64,000 nucleotides of DNA, taken from positions 1 through 64,000 of the forward strand of contig NZ_JACSPO010000006.1 in NCBI RefSeq assembly GCF_014837105.1. The letters are read 5' to 3'. This DNA is from Oceanitalea stevensii. GTDB taxonomy: Bacteria > Actinomycetota > Actinomycetes > Actinomycetales > Actinomycetaceae. Positions 46,899 through 55,983 of this stretch are shown in pieces. The notes beneath the pieces are model-generated. The model worked only from the letters and a program-made list of their open reading frames with translations, had not been told where the DNA came from and did not search any database. How positions within the stretch are numbered: position 1 is the stretch's first letter; the number at the start of each line of letters is the position of its first letter. The position numbers and the translations under genes are program-made.

Positions 46899-46981
46899 CC
46901 CCTCCACGCATATGCGGGATTCTGGCGGCCCGACGGGCACCCGGGCCGCCAGAATCGCGCATATGCGGGGTCGTGGAGGGG
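46899..46981. repeat. Long palindrome abutting the EssC-type gene stop
   Basis: The inner stem has 26-bp arms (46907-46932 and 46942-46967) with one mismatch and a 9-nt loop. Each arm ends in the palindrome CGCATATGCG. A further 10-bp pair CCCCTCCACG/CGTGGAGGGG extends it to 46899-46981, offset by four nt. The right side touches the stop codon of the EssC-type gene at 46982. It could terminate or attenuate transcription between the ATPase and the WXG100 gene. Confidence 0.75.
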
Positions 46982-49900
46982 TCAGCCGCCGAGGAGAGGG
47001 AGCTGGACGCGGCGGACCTTGGCCTTGTCCACGAGCATGCCCCGCCCGACCGGGAACTCCTTGCGCTGGACGCGCGGGAAGGAGGTGCGGAAGAGCGAGT
47101 CGCCCTCCATCTGGTCCGGCTGCAGCGCCAGCCCCCGGCGGCCGTTGCGGATCTCGGCGATCAGCGGCCAGGAAGCCCCCCAGGTGCTCGTGTCGCCCTC
47201 CCCGATGACGAGGTGCTCGTTGCGCTTGACGGCCTTGATCACCTCGACGAGGGGCTGGTCGGCCGGGCTGGTGAGGAAGTCCGCGAGCGCCTCGATAACG
47301 ACGACGGTCCCCACCCGGCCCTCCGGCGGCGGTTCCTTGAGGTCCCCGACGACAGCCTTGGCGAGCTCGGCGACGTCCGCCGGGCCCGTGGCCGCCTCGT
47401 CCCACAGGTCCAGGCTCCGCAGCCCGGAGCGGCGGGCCCCGAAGTATAGGAAGCGGGCCTCGGGGTGGGCGCGCTGGATCGAGCTGACCAGCCAGTGCAG
47501 GGCGTTGGTGCGCCCGGACTGCGGCGGGCCGGCGAGCAGGAAGGTGCCCAGTGCCTCGATGCCCACCGGCTCCAGGGTGTCGTCGGCGACGCCGACCACC
47601 GGCCGCCCGGCCAGGGACCGCGGCATCGTGTCGGCCGGGATGATCTCGGGCAGGCGCCGGACGACGGGGGCCTCGGGCACCCCCGCCCGGCGCAGGGTGC
47701 CGGCGAGCTTCTCGATCGCGCGGACCTGCTCGGCGAGGTTCGGCGAGCCGCCGAGCACGGCGACCTGCATCTCCAGGCCGCCGGCGATGGCGCGCCCGGG
47801 TGGGGAGGACTCGTCCAGGACGTCCTTGGGCGCCCCGAGCATCGCGTAGGCGTTGGTGTCGACCTGCCGCATGACGACCTTGCGCGGCAGGCTGCCGGCC
47901 ACCGAGGACGGGATGGACCCGGCGCGGTCCGCGGTGACGGCAACGTGCACGCCGGCACCTCGGCCGTCGACGAGGAGCTGGAGGAACAGCTGGTAGAAGG
48001 GCATCCGGGCACCGATGGACTCCCACTCGCTGCGGAAGGCGCCGTAGCCGTCGATGAGGAGCAGGATGCGCGGCTCGTCGGGCCGGCCGGCGATCTCGCG
48101 GTACTCGTCGATCGTGCTCGCACGGGCCTCGGCGTACCGTGCCGAGCGCTCCTCGACGGTCTCGCGCAGCCGGCGCAGCAGGCGCTGGACGCGCTCGGCG
48201 TCGTCCCCGTCGATGACCGAGCCCACGTGCGGCAGGCTCTCCAGCGCGGTGAGCCCGCCGGAGGCGAAGTCGAGGGCGTAGACCTGGACCGGCCCGCCCT
48301 TGGGCGTGATGCCCGCGGCGATGGCGAGCGTCCGCAGGGCGGTGGACTTGCCCGCGCCGCTGCCGCCGTAGAAGGCGATGTTGCCGTCGACGTCGGGGCG
48401 GTAGTAGGTGGTGGTCTGCCGCTGGTGGGCGGGGTCGTCGACGATGCCGAGCGGGAGCGCCGAGTCGGTGCGCGGGTGGAGCGCGGACAGGTCCTGGACC
48501 TCGGCGAGCGTGGGCAGCCACGGCTTGCGGGGCGCGGGCACACCGGCGCTGACGGCGGCCGCCCCGATGGAGTCGACCACCCGCCGGATGTCGGTAGGCC
48601 CTTCGTCGACCGGGCCGGCCGACTCGACCTCCTCGGCCCGTTCCGGGCGCTCCCAGCGGGTGCCGGCCCCCATCGCGAGGGTCTCCACCTCGACCTGCGG
48701 CTTGGGCCGCGCCGTCGTCGAGCGGCCGCCGGCGTAGCCGGTCTGGAACATGGTGACGCGCCCCGGGCCGGTCCGGGCCGCTCCGCGGCCCGGGAGGGAG
48801 GGGTCGAAACCGGCGGCGACGGGCAGGCCGAGGACGTCCTTGGAGTCGGACTCGTCGTTCATCCGCAGCGCCACGCGCAGGTTGGTGTTGGCCCGCAGGT
48901 TGTCCTTGATGACACCGGCGGGACGCTGGGTGGCGAGCACGAGGTGCAGGCCCAGGGAGCGGCCGCGTTGGGCGACGTCGACCACGCCGTCGACGAACTC
49001 GGGCACCTCGGTGGCGAGGGCCGCGAACTCGTCGACGATGATGATGAGGCTCGGCGGGCACTCGGGGTCACCGGTCCGCTCGAGGGCCAGGAGGTCCTTG
49101 GCGCCCTTGCGGTTGAGGAGGTGCTCGCGGAAGTGCAGCTCGGCGCGCAGGGAGGTGAGCGCCCGGCGCACAAGGTGCGGGGACAGGTCGGTGACGAGCC
49201 CGACGGTGTGGGGCAGGTCGACGCAGTCCGCGAAGGCCGAGCCGCCCTTGTAGTCGACGAAGAGGAAGGTCACCCGGTCCGGGCTGTGCGCGGCGGCCAT
49301 GCCGAGCACCCAGGACTGGAGGAACTCGGACTTGCCGGCGCCGGTGGTCCCCCCGACGAGGGCGTGCGGGCCCTGCGTGCGCAGGTCGAGGGTGAAGGGC
49401 TCGGTGGCCGCCTGGCCGATGAGGGCGCGGAGGTTCGCGTCGTGCCGACGCCGCTGCGGCGGGGTGCCGTCGCGGGGCGTGAGCGAGCCGTTCTCCCGCC
49501 AGCGCTCGAGGGTGGCGGCCGGACCCTCGGCCGTCTCCGGGCCGAGGAGGCCGAGGTAGGAGACGCGGGCGGGCAGGTCGGAGGCGTCGTCGACCGGCGC
49601 ACCGGCATCGACGACGGCGGCCAGGTGCTTGGCCAGCGCGAGCACCTGGTCCTCGCTCACCGTGTCGCACGCGAGCGGGCGGACGGCGGCCCCGTGCTTG
49701 ACGTAGCCCGCCGTCGCGCCGTCCGCCGTCGTCGAGACGGTGAGGAAGGTGCGGCACACGGCAGGCAGGCGCTCCTGCGAAGGCGCGCACCACAGGACGT
49801 GGATGCCGACGGCGGGGCCTTCCTCCGCGATCCGCACGAGCCGGCCGCGCTCGATGGGGGCGTCGTCCTCGACGAGGAGGACGAGCGTGGGCAGCTGGAG

Positions 49901-51409
49901 CGTGCGGGACGCCCCGGCGGCGCGGCGGCGGGCGTCGAGAAGACCCTCGATCTTGCCGACGAGCTGGATCACCCCGGCCTGGTTCGAACCGATGTGCGCG
50001 CCCTCCAGCGGGGAGTGCACAGAGCCGACGTGCGGCAGCCACTTCGTCCAGTCCCAGCGTGCGGCGCTGGCGGCTGAGGTGGCGACGGTGAGGATGAGCT
50101 CGGCCGGGGAGTGGAGGGTGACGAGCTGGGCGACGGCCGCGCGCGCGACGTCGTCCAGGACGTGGCGCGGGCCGGCCAGGCCGAGCGCGCCGCTCTCGCG
50201 GAGCTGGACGGTGGCGGGGAGGCCGTCGATCTCGCGGAAGTCCTCCTTGAGGGCGCTCACCATCTGCCAGTGCTCGGGGACGGCGTCGTTGCGGGCGGGC
50301 ATCTTGACCGTGGCGCGGGAGGGCAGCGTGCCCAGCCCGAGGCGCAGGTCGAGGTAGGCCTCGTGCTCGGGGCGCCGGGTCCACAGCAGCGGCTCCAGTG
50401 CGAGGGCGGAGACGCGGACGTCCTGCACGGCGGGCGACTCCCCCAGCCGGGTCGTCCGCTCGCGTTCGCGCTCGACCTCCATCTCGGTGCGCATGAGATC
50501 GACGGACTGTCCGAACTGCTCGATGGCGGCCTGGTACTCCCGCTTGCCGGTCACCCGTCTGTCGATGTAGTTGCCGATGACCATGAGCGGCATCATCAGC
50601 ATGAAGACCATGCCCAGGGCGCCACGGCCGACCATGAGGAAGATCGGGGCCATGAGCAGCGGGATGAGCAGGATGACGATGGGGAACTTCGTCGGCTTGG
50701 GCGGCTCGGGCGGCTTCGGCGCCTCGTGCTCCTCGCCCTCGTAGACGGGTGCCAGCCGCGGGGACCGGTTGAAGTCCACGTGCGCCGCCCCGGGCGCGGC
50801 GTGCCTGCTGGCCGCGATCCGGGTCACCTGGATCGTCGTGTCACCGAGGGTGACGGTGTCCTCGGGCAGCAGCGCGGCGCGCTGGACGAGGCCGTCGCCC
50901 ATGAGCAGGCCGTTGGCGCTGCGCAGGTCGACGAGCTCGATGATGTCGGTGACGGCGAGGCGCGCGTGCTCCTTGGAGACCGTGGGGTCCGAGAGCCGCA
51001 CGTCGCAGCCCTTGCCGCGGCCGATGATCGAGGTGCCCTCCGGGAGGGTGACCTCCAGGCCGGCGTCGGGACCGTCGATGACGGTGAGGCGCGCCGCGGC
51101 CGGCAGGTCCCCGCCCGCGCCGTCGAAACGGGCCGCGGCCTGGGCGAGCGACACGACCGAGCCGGACCGGACGGTCTCGGCGGCGGCGTCCTCGGGCAGG
51201 AGCAGCCGGGTGGTGCGGTCCTCCGAGCCCGGGGTGCCGTGGATGCGCAGGGTGAGCTCGCGGCGGTCCTGCTCGGAGAGCAGCGTGGGGACGGGGTCGG
51301 TCTCGGCGAGCGCGCGGGCGAGCTCGGCGACCGTGGCGGTGCCGTCGACGGTGACCGCGAGGTCGGCCGGCTCGGCAGAGGTCCGCAGCAGCGTGAGCTT
51401 GATCCGCAT
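46982..51409 (-). CDS. FHA-EssC/EccC-type secretion ATPase
   Basis: A 1475-residue FtsK/SpoIIIE-type motor of WXG100 (type VII-like) secretion. Residues 1-95 look ubiquitin/YukD-like; 108-195 is an FHA domain (SIIGRGKGCDVRLSD, VSKEHARL, SANG); two membrane helices are at about 243-280. Three ATPase modules follow. D1 is complete (Walker A GGTTGAGKS near 687, Walker B SLIIIVDEFAAL near 787). D2 has GGSGAGKS near 1015, but its Walker B reads LLLIDGYGAF, lacking the Glu. D3 has GPPQSGRT (Lys to Arg) near 1294. ATG 51409 overlaps the stop of the transglutaminase-like gene by 1 nt. It is Firmicute-EssC-like in having FHA fused in one chain. Confidence 0.92.
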   Translation of the reverse strand: MRIKLTLLRTSAEPADLAVTVDGTATVAELARALAETDPVPTLLSEQDRRELTLRIHGTPGSEDRTTRLLLPEDAAAETVRSGSVVSLAQAAARFDGAGGDLPAAARLTVIDGPDAGLEVTLPEGTSIIGRGKGCDVRLSDPTVSKEHARLAVTDIIELVDLRSANGLLMGDGLVQRAALLPEDTVTLGDTTIQVTRIAASRHAAPGAAHVDFNRSPRLAPVYEGEEHEAPKPPEPPKPTKFPIVILLIPLLMAPIFLMVGRGALGMVFMLMMPLMVIGNYIDRRVTGKREYQAAIEQFGQSVDLMRTEMEVERERERTTRLGESPAVQDVRVSALALEPLLWTRRPEHEAYLDLRLGLGTLPSRATVKMPARNDAVPEHWQMVSALKEDFREIDGLPATVQLRESGALGLAGPRHVLDDVARAAVAQLVTLHSPAELILTVATSAASAARWDWTKWLPHVGSVHSPLEGAHIGSNQAGVIQLVGKIEGLLDARRRAAGASRTLQLPTLVLLVEDDAPIERGRLVRIAEEGPAVGIHVLWCAPSQERLPAVCRTFLTVSTTADGATAGYVKHGAAVRPLACDTVSEDQVLALAKHLAAVVDAGAPVDDASDLPARVSYLGLLGPETAEGPAATLERWRENGSLTPRDGTPPQRRRHDANLRALIGQAATEPFTLDLRTQGPHALVGGTTGAGKSEFLQSWVLGMAAAHSPDRVTFLFVDYKGGSAFADCVDLPHTVGLVTDLSPHLVRRALTSLRAELHFREHLLNRKGAKDLLALERTGDPECPPSLIIIVDEFAALATEVPEFVDGVVDVAQRGRSLGLHLVLATQRPAGVIKDNLRANTNLRVALRMNDESDSKDVLGLPVAAGFDPSLPGRGAARTGPGRVTMFQTGYAGGRSTTARPKPQVEVETLAMGAGTRWERPERAEEVESAGPVDEGPTDIRRVVDSIGAAAVSAGVPAPRKPWLPTLAEVQDLSALHPRTDSALPLGIVDDPAHQRQTTTYYRPDVDGNIAFYGGSGAGKSTALRTLAIAAGITPKGGPVQVYALDFASGGLTALESLPHVGSVIDGDDAERVQRLLRRLRETVEERSARYAEARASTIDEYREIAGRPDEPRILLLIDGYGAFRSEWESIGARMPFYQLFLQLLVDGRGAGVHVAVTADRAGSIPSSVAGSLPRKVVMRQVDTNAYAMLGAPKDVLDESSPPGRAIAGGLEMQVAVLGGSPNLAEQVRAIEKLAGTLRRAGVPEAPVVRRLPEIIPADTMPRSLAGRPVVGVADDTLEPVGIEALGTFLLAGPPQSGRTNALHWLVSSIQRAHPEARFLYFGARRSGLRSLDLWDEAATGPADVAELAKAVVGDLKEPPPEGRVGTVVVIEALADFLTSPADQPLVEVIKAVKRNEHLVIGEGDTSTWGASWPLIAEIRNGRRGLALQPDQMEGDSLFRTSFPRVQRKEFPVGRGMLVDKAKVRRVQLPLLGG

Positions 51410-53667
51410 CAGCGGCCCTTTCGCAGTGAGGTGAGCGAGATCCGTGAGCGTAGCCAGCGGCGGCGGCCCACGGCCGCGCGCAGGCGGCCCTCGGTGGACT
51501 GCACGTGCTCCCAGTAGCCGGTGACCGCCCCCTCGTCCGGCAGCACCGGGCCGAAGACGCCGGCGTCGGCGTGCCGCGCGAGCGAGGCGCTGTCCAGCCG
51601 GGAGATGTCCACCGGTCTCGCGCCGCGGCGCCGGGTGCTGCGCCCGCCGGCGAGGCTGTCCTCGAGGTCGCGGGCCTGCTCGTGGCGGGTGCCCGAGGGA
51701 GTGACCGGGACGCCGAGGTCCCGGGCGCGGTCGACGACCTCCGCCCAGCCGCCGGCGACCCGCCCGGAGCCGCTGCCACGGGTGCGCCGCCGGCGCCGGC
51801 GCAGCACCTTGAGCAGGACGATGAGCAGGAGCGGGAGGAGCAGGACGAGGATCGAGGCCCCCACGCCGATGACGATGAGCATGGTGTAGCTGATGGGCTC
51901 GTCCTCCGGGACGTCCTCCTCGTCGGCGTCGACCTCGTCGCGGTCCATCGGGGGCGCGTCGGGCGGCTCCTGCGCGGGCGGCGGCGGCTGGAGCACCTGG
52001 GGCTGCGGGCGGTCCTGCGGCTCCGGCTCCTCGACCTGGGGGATGCGGTCCTCGTCCGGCGTCGCGTAGAAGGGCACCCAGCCGTGGTCCTCGAAGGCGA
52101 CCTCGACCCAGGCGGTGACGTCGTCGCCGGTGATCTCCACCGGGCCGCTGCTGCCGGCGGCCTCGGGCGCGAAGCCCATGACCACGCGGGTGGGCAGGCC
52201 GACGGCGCGGCCGAGGAGGCCCATGAGGGCCGCGTACTGCTCCTCGTCCCCGATCATCAGCTCCTCGGTCACCATCTGCGCGAGACGGGCGGCGCCGTGG
52301 CCGGCGAGGGAGGGCGCGTCGCCCTCGAGGCCGTGGGAGAAGTAGCCCTCCTGGAGACCGCCGACGAGGGCCTGGACCCGGGCGAGCGGGGTCTCGGCGG
52401 AGGCGACCATGGCCGACGCCTCGGCGACGACCATCTCCGGCACGCCGGAGAGCTCGGGCTGGTCGACGCGGCCGAGCGGCGCGCCCTCGAGGGCACTGAC
52501 CGGGGGCTCGACGACGGGCGCGGCGAGGAGGGAGTAGCTGTCGCCCTTGCGCAGCCCGCTCGTGACGATGCCGGTCGCGGAGGCGCGGTTGAAGTAGAGG
52601 TTGCGGGCGGTCTCGGTGGCGTCCGGACCGGCGAACTCGACGTCGTAGGTGCGGCCCACCGTGGGCAGCCACACCCCCGCGTACTCGCCGAGCTCGACCT
52701 CCACCGTGGCGGCGTCGTCGGGCACGGTGGCCTCGACGCGCTCCCCGATGCGGGTGAAGGTGCCCGAGCCGGCGGCGCTGCCGTCGGCGCTGCCGGCGAC
52801 GGCCCACGTGGTGCCGTCGTAGGCGTCCATCGTCGCGAGGCGCACGGGCGCGCCGGCAGGCAGGCCGCTCACCGTGAGGATCGTGTCCTCGCGGTGGTCC
52901 TTGAGGTAGGCGCGGAAGCCGGCGAGCGGGCTGGGGTAGTCGTGCGGGTCGAGCGGCGGCTCGATGACCTCGCGCAGGACGACGCGGTGGGTGTCGCCGG
53001 GGGCGAGGAGGCCGACGCCGGTGCCACCGGCCGCGGCGACCGCGACGAGGACGAGGACGGCCACGGGCCGCCCCTGCTGCAGCCGCCCGGTGCGCCACGT
53101 CGCCCACAGCAGGCCGGCGAGGGCGCCGACCAGGGCGAGCGGCAGCGCGAGGACCTCGTGGGCCGTGCCGAGGAGGATCGCACCGGCGAGGACGACGGCG
53201 GGCGCGAGCAGCGCCCACGCGGGCCGGCGGGTCCGCAGGGAGACCGTCACCGCGACGAGCGTCGCGAGGAGGGCGAGGAGGTAGGGCGCGGTCAGCGTGT
53301 TGCCGACGGCCCCGAGCGGCGGGGCGAGGGTGACGACCTGCTTCCACGACGTCACCGCGCCGCTGCCGACCGCCCCGAGGGTCTGCGGGGTGGGCACGAT
53401 CCCGGCCAGCGCCGTCGTCGGGGCCCCGAGGGAGGAGCCGAGGACGGTGGCGCCCAGCGTGGCGGCGACGACCGTGAGGGTGGTCCAGCGGCGCCACGCG
53501 CCGAACGTGGCGACGAGGGTGCCGAGCACCGCTCCGCCGACCGCGGCCGCGACGAGGCGGGCGCTGCCGTAGACGGGCAGGAGCGGGACGAGGGCGAGGA
53601 GGACGAGCCCGACGGGGACGAGGACGTCGACCCAGCGGGCGCGCAGCAGCGCGAGGTAGTCGCTCAC
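51409..53667 (-). CDS. Transglutaminase-fold membrane protein without catalytic triad
   Basis: A 752-residue TgpA-like protein. About six N-terminal helices (residues 12-222) precede an extracellular region, a transglutaminase-like core (about 410-545), a Pro/Glu linker, one more helix (593-620) and a basic cytoplasmic tail. In the core, GDEEQYAALMGLLGRAVGLPTRVVMGF aligns with the family GYCEQFA...R-x-GIPARVV-x-G. The nucleophile Cys is Glu475, the His of the HAWVEV motif is Thr518 (DVTAWVEV) and the Asp of the PFDPTP motif is Tyr534 (PFYATP). It should not be an active peptidase or transglutaminase. GTG start overlaps the DUF58 stop by 4 nt. Confidence 0.85.
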   Translation of the reverse strand: MSDYLALLRARWVDVLVPVGLVLLALVPLLPVYGSARLVAAAVGGAVLGTLVATFGAWRRWTTLTVVAATLGATVLGSSLGAPTTALAGIVPTPQTLGAVGSGAVTSWKQVVTLAPPLGAVGNTLTAPYLLALLATLVAVTVSLRTRRPAWALLAPAVVLAGAILLGTAHEVLALPLALVGALAGLLWATWRTGRLQQGRPVAVLVLVAVAAAGGTGVGLLAPGDTHRVVLREVIEPPLDPHDYPSPLAGFRAYLKDHREDTILTVSGLPAGAPVRLATMDAYDGTTWAVAGSADGSAAGSGTFTRIGERVEATVPDDAATVEVELGEYAGVWLPTVGRTYDVEFAGPDATETARNLYFNRASATGIVTSGLRKGDSYSLLAAPVVEPPVSALEGAPLGRVDQPELSGVPEMVVAEASAMVASAETPLARVQALVGGLQEGYFSHGLEGDAPSLAGHGAARLAQMVTEELMIGDEEQYAALMGLLGRAVGLPTRVVMGFAPEAAGSSGPVEITGDDVTAWVEVAFEDHGWVPFYATPDEDRIPQVEEPEPQDRPQPQVLQPPPPAQEPPDAPPMDRDEVDADEEDVPEDEPISYTMLIVIGVGASILVLLLPLLLIVLLKVLRRRRRRTRGSGSGRVAGGWAEVVDRARDLGVPVTPSGTRHEQARDLEDSLAGGRSTRRRGARPVDISRLDSASLARHADAGVFGPVLPDEGAVTGYWEHVQSTEGRLRAAVGRRRWLRSRISLTSLRKGR

Positions 53668-54935
53668 CGGCGCTCGGCCTTCCGGAATCCGCGGCGCAGC
53701 TCGGAGAGCTCGCCGATCGTGAGGACGGTGACGACGCCGACGGTGTGGACCGCGGTCTCCGCGCCGCTGACCACCTGGACCGCGAAGGCGCGCGCATCGA
53801 CGGGGAGCACGGCGCCGGCGGCACGCAGCTGGTCGGGGGTGACGGTCGAGCCGCACACGAGGACGACCATCGAGGCGCGCTCCACCTCGCGGCTGATCTG
53901 GTGGGCGATCGACACCACACCGGTGGGGCCGCCGTCGCGCTCGGTCCGGGTGAGGGAGTCGAGGTACTGGCCCGGGGAGACGGCCCGCAGGGTCTCGTGG
54001 CTGGTGAGGGTGGTGAGGTCCTTCTCCTCGCGCATCGCCTGGAGGGCGAGGGAGCCGAGGGTGGAGACGGCGGTCTCGAACTCCTCGTCGTCGCCGTAGT
54101 CGCGCTCGTTGCGGCTCATCCCGACGACGAGGTGGGAGCGGCGGGTCTCCTCGAACTGGCGGACCATGAGCTTGCCGGCGCGCGCGGAGGTGCGCCAGTG
54201 GACGTAGCGGCGGTCGTCGCCCGGGACGTACTCGCGCAGGGCGTGGAAGGACAGGTCGGCGCTCGTCACCTCACGGGTGGGCCGGCCCTCGAGGTCGTGG
54301 ATGAAGCCGGCGGCCGAGGAGCTGAGCACGACCGTGCGCGGGTGGACGTAGAGCTCCTGCGGGTCGCCCCAGGCGACGCCGCGGCGCATGAGGCCGAGGG
54401 GGTCGCCGCGGACCGTGCGGACCGGGCCGACCTGGATGACGCTGCGGCGGCTCGTGGGGATCGCGAAGATCTCCTCGTGCTCCTCACCCGCCCCGAGGCC
54501 GGGCAGGTGGAAGCCGATCTGGGCGGCGCCGACGGGCATCTCGACGCGGGCGGGCAGCACCGGGTGCGCGGCCGCGTTGCGGACGATGACGCCCGCCATC
54601 GCCCGCTCCCCCACGACGACGCGGCGGTCGCTGAGGCGCAGGCTCACCTCGTAGGGGTGGCGGCCGAGGGTGAAGACGAGGGCCGCGACGAAGGTCGTGA
54701 CGAGGGTGGCGCCGAGGACGACGAGCTCGACCCAGCCCAGGCGCCGCCCGGCGACCCAGGCGACGAGGCCGACGACGAGCACCGCCCAGCCGGCGACGCT
54801 CACCGCCTTGGCGGCACGCTCGATCCCGAGACGGGGGCCGCGGGTGCGCTCGACCAGGGACCGCAGCGCACTGGTCTCCGAGAGTCGCTCGGAGAGGGCG
54901 GCGCGGCCCCGGGTGGTGGTGGAGGGCTCGCTCAC
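53664..54935 (-). CDS. DUF58 (vWA-like) membrane-associated protein
   Basis: A 423-residue protein with two helices near 43-90. The DUF58 signature is FHALREYVPGDDRRYVHWRTSARAGKLMVRQFE at about 230-262. DUF58 proteins almost always pair with a MoxR ATPase, as here, and often with a transglutaminase-like protein; the trio is thought to act as an assembly or maturation chaperone system at the membrane. GTG start (54935) 3 nt after the MoxR stop; the next gene overlaps by 4 nt. Confidence 0.9.
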   Translation of the reverse strand: MSEPSTTTRGRAALSERLSETSALRSLVERTRGPRLGIERAAKAVSVAGWAVLVVGLVAWVAGRRLGWVELVVLGATLVTTFVAALVFTLGRHPYEVSLRLSDRRVVVGERAMAGVIVRNAAAHPVLPARVEMPVGAAQIGFHLPGLGAGEEHEEIFAIPTSRRSVIQVGPVRTVRGDPLGLMRRGVAWGDPQELYVHPRTVVLSSSAAGFIHDLEGRPTREVTSADLSFHALREYVPGDDRRYVHWRTSARAGKLMVRQFEETRRSHLVVGMSRNERDYGDDEEFETAVSTLGSLALQAMREEKDLTTLTSHETLRAVSPGQYLDSLTRTERDGGPTGVVSIAHQISREVERASMVVLVCGSTVTPDQLRAAGAVLPVDARAFAVQVVSGAETAVHTVGVVTVLTIGELSELRRGFRKAERR

Positions 54936-54938
54936 GGC

Positions 54939-55934
54939 TTACTGGTCGCCGCCGCGGCGGGTGGGCGGGGCGATCTCGGCGAGCACGCCGCGGATCGCCC
55001 CGGCCGCCGTCGCCCCCTCGAACTCCGCCTCGGCGTCGAGCACGATGCGGTGGGCGAGGACGGGCTCGGCGAGGTCCTTGATGTCGTCCGGGACGACGTA
55101 GTTGCGCCCGTGCGCGGCGGCCCAGGTCTTGGCGGCGCGGATGAGGGAGATGGCGCCGCGCACGCTGACGCCGACCGTGACGTTCTCCGCACGGCGGGTC
55201 TCGGCGACCATCCGTGAGACGTACTCGAGGACGGCGGCGTCGACGTGGACGGTGCCGGCGAGCTCGATCATCTCGACGACGGCGGTCCCGGTGATGACGG
55301 GCGTGACGCCGCCCGCGCGGTCCCGGGTGGAGGCGGCCGCGAGGATGCTCACCGTCGCGTTGTGGTCGGGGTAGCCGACCGAGGTCTTCATGAGGAAGCG
55401 GTCGAGCTGCGCCTCGGGCAGCCGGTAGGTGCCGGCCTGCTCGATGGGGTTCTGGGTGGCGAGCACGATGAAGGGACGCCCGACGTCGTAGGGCACGCCG
55501 TCGAAGGTGACGCGCCCCTCCTCCATGACCTCCAGGAGCGCGGACTGCGTCTTCGGCGAGGCGCGGTTGATCTCGTCGGCGAGGACGACGGAGGCGAAGA
55601 TCGGGCCCTTGTGGAACTCGAACTGCTGGGTCTTGGGGTCGAGGATCGACACGCCGGTGACGTCGGAGGGCAGCAGGTCCGGGGTGAACTGGATCCGTGA
55701 GCTCGAGGTCTGCACCGCCGCCGCGAGCGACCGGGCCAGCTGCGTCTTGCCGGTCCCCGGGACGTCCTCGAGGAGCACGTGGCCGCCGCTGAGCATCGTC
55801 GTGACGACGAGCCGGATGACGTTGGCCTTGCCGACGACGGCCCCGCCGACGGCGGAGACGATCTTCTCGAAGGTGTCGGCGAACCACGCCGCCTGCTCGG
55901 GCGTCATCGTGGTCTGCTGCTCGGTCGTGGTCAT
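54939..55934 (-). CDS. MoxR-type AAA+ ATPase
   Basis: A 331-residue chaperone-like ATPase. Walker A is LEDVPGTGKTQLARSLA near 58-70, Walker B is VLADEINRASPKTQSALLEVMEE near 122-140, and sensor 1 lies in FIVLATQNPIEQAGTYRLPEAQLDRFLMK, the MoxR hallmark. The C-terminal lid domain has VSVRGAISLIRAAKTWAAAHGRNYV. ATG start. It is cotranscribed with DUF58 and the transglutaminase-like gene. Confidence 0.93.
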   Translation of the reverse strand: MTTTEQQTTMTPEQAAWFADTFEKIVSAVGGAVVGKANVIRLVVTTMLSGGHVLLEDVPGTGKTQLARSLAAAVQTSSSRIQFTPDLLPSDVTGVSILDPKTQQFEFHKGPIFASVVLADEINRASPKTQSALLEVMEEGRVTFDGVPYDVGRPFIVLATQNPIEQAGTYRLPEAQLDRFLMKTSVGYPDHNATVSILAAASTRDRAGGVTPVITGTAVVEMIELAGTVHVDAAVLEYVSRMVAETRRAENVTVGVSVRGAISLIRAAKTWAAAHGRNYVVPDDIKDLAEPVLAHRIVLDAEAEFEGATAAGAIRGVLAEIAPPTRRGGDQ

Positions 55935-55983
55935 GCGGGCTCCGTGTCTCTGGGGCGGTCGTGCGGGAGGGAGGGGATGGGGA

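Larger units (their letters stand above)
46780..46981. other. Promoter region of the WXG100 gene
   Basis: This 202-nt gap separates the EssC-type gene stop from the WXG100 start. It contains a -10-like TATCAAT on the minus strand (46835-46841), the motif at 46875-46890 and the large palindrome at 46899-46981, so the WXG100 gene probably has its own promoter. Confidence 0.6.

Noticed and set aside
51410..53920. Upstream in-frame extension of the EssC-type gene across the transglutaminase-like gene
   Set aside because: The extension is Arg/Ala/Pro-rich out-of-frame translation of the neighbour. ATG 51409 begins the conserved N-terminal domain and touches the preceding stop.
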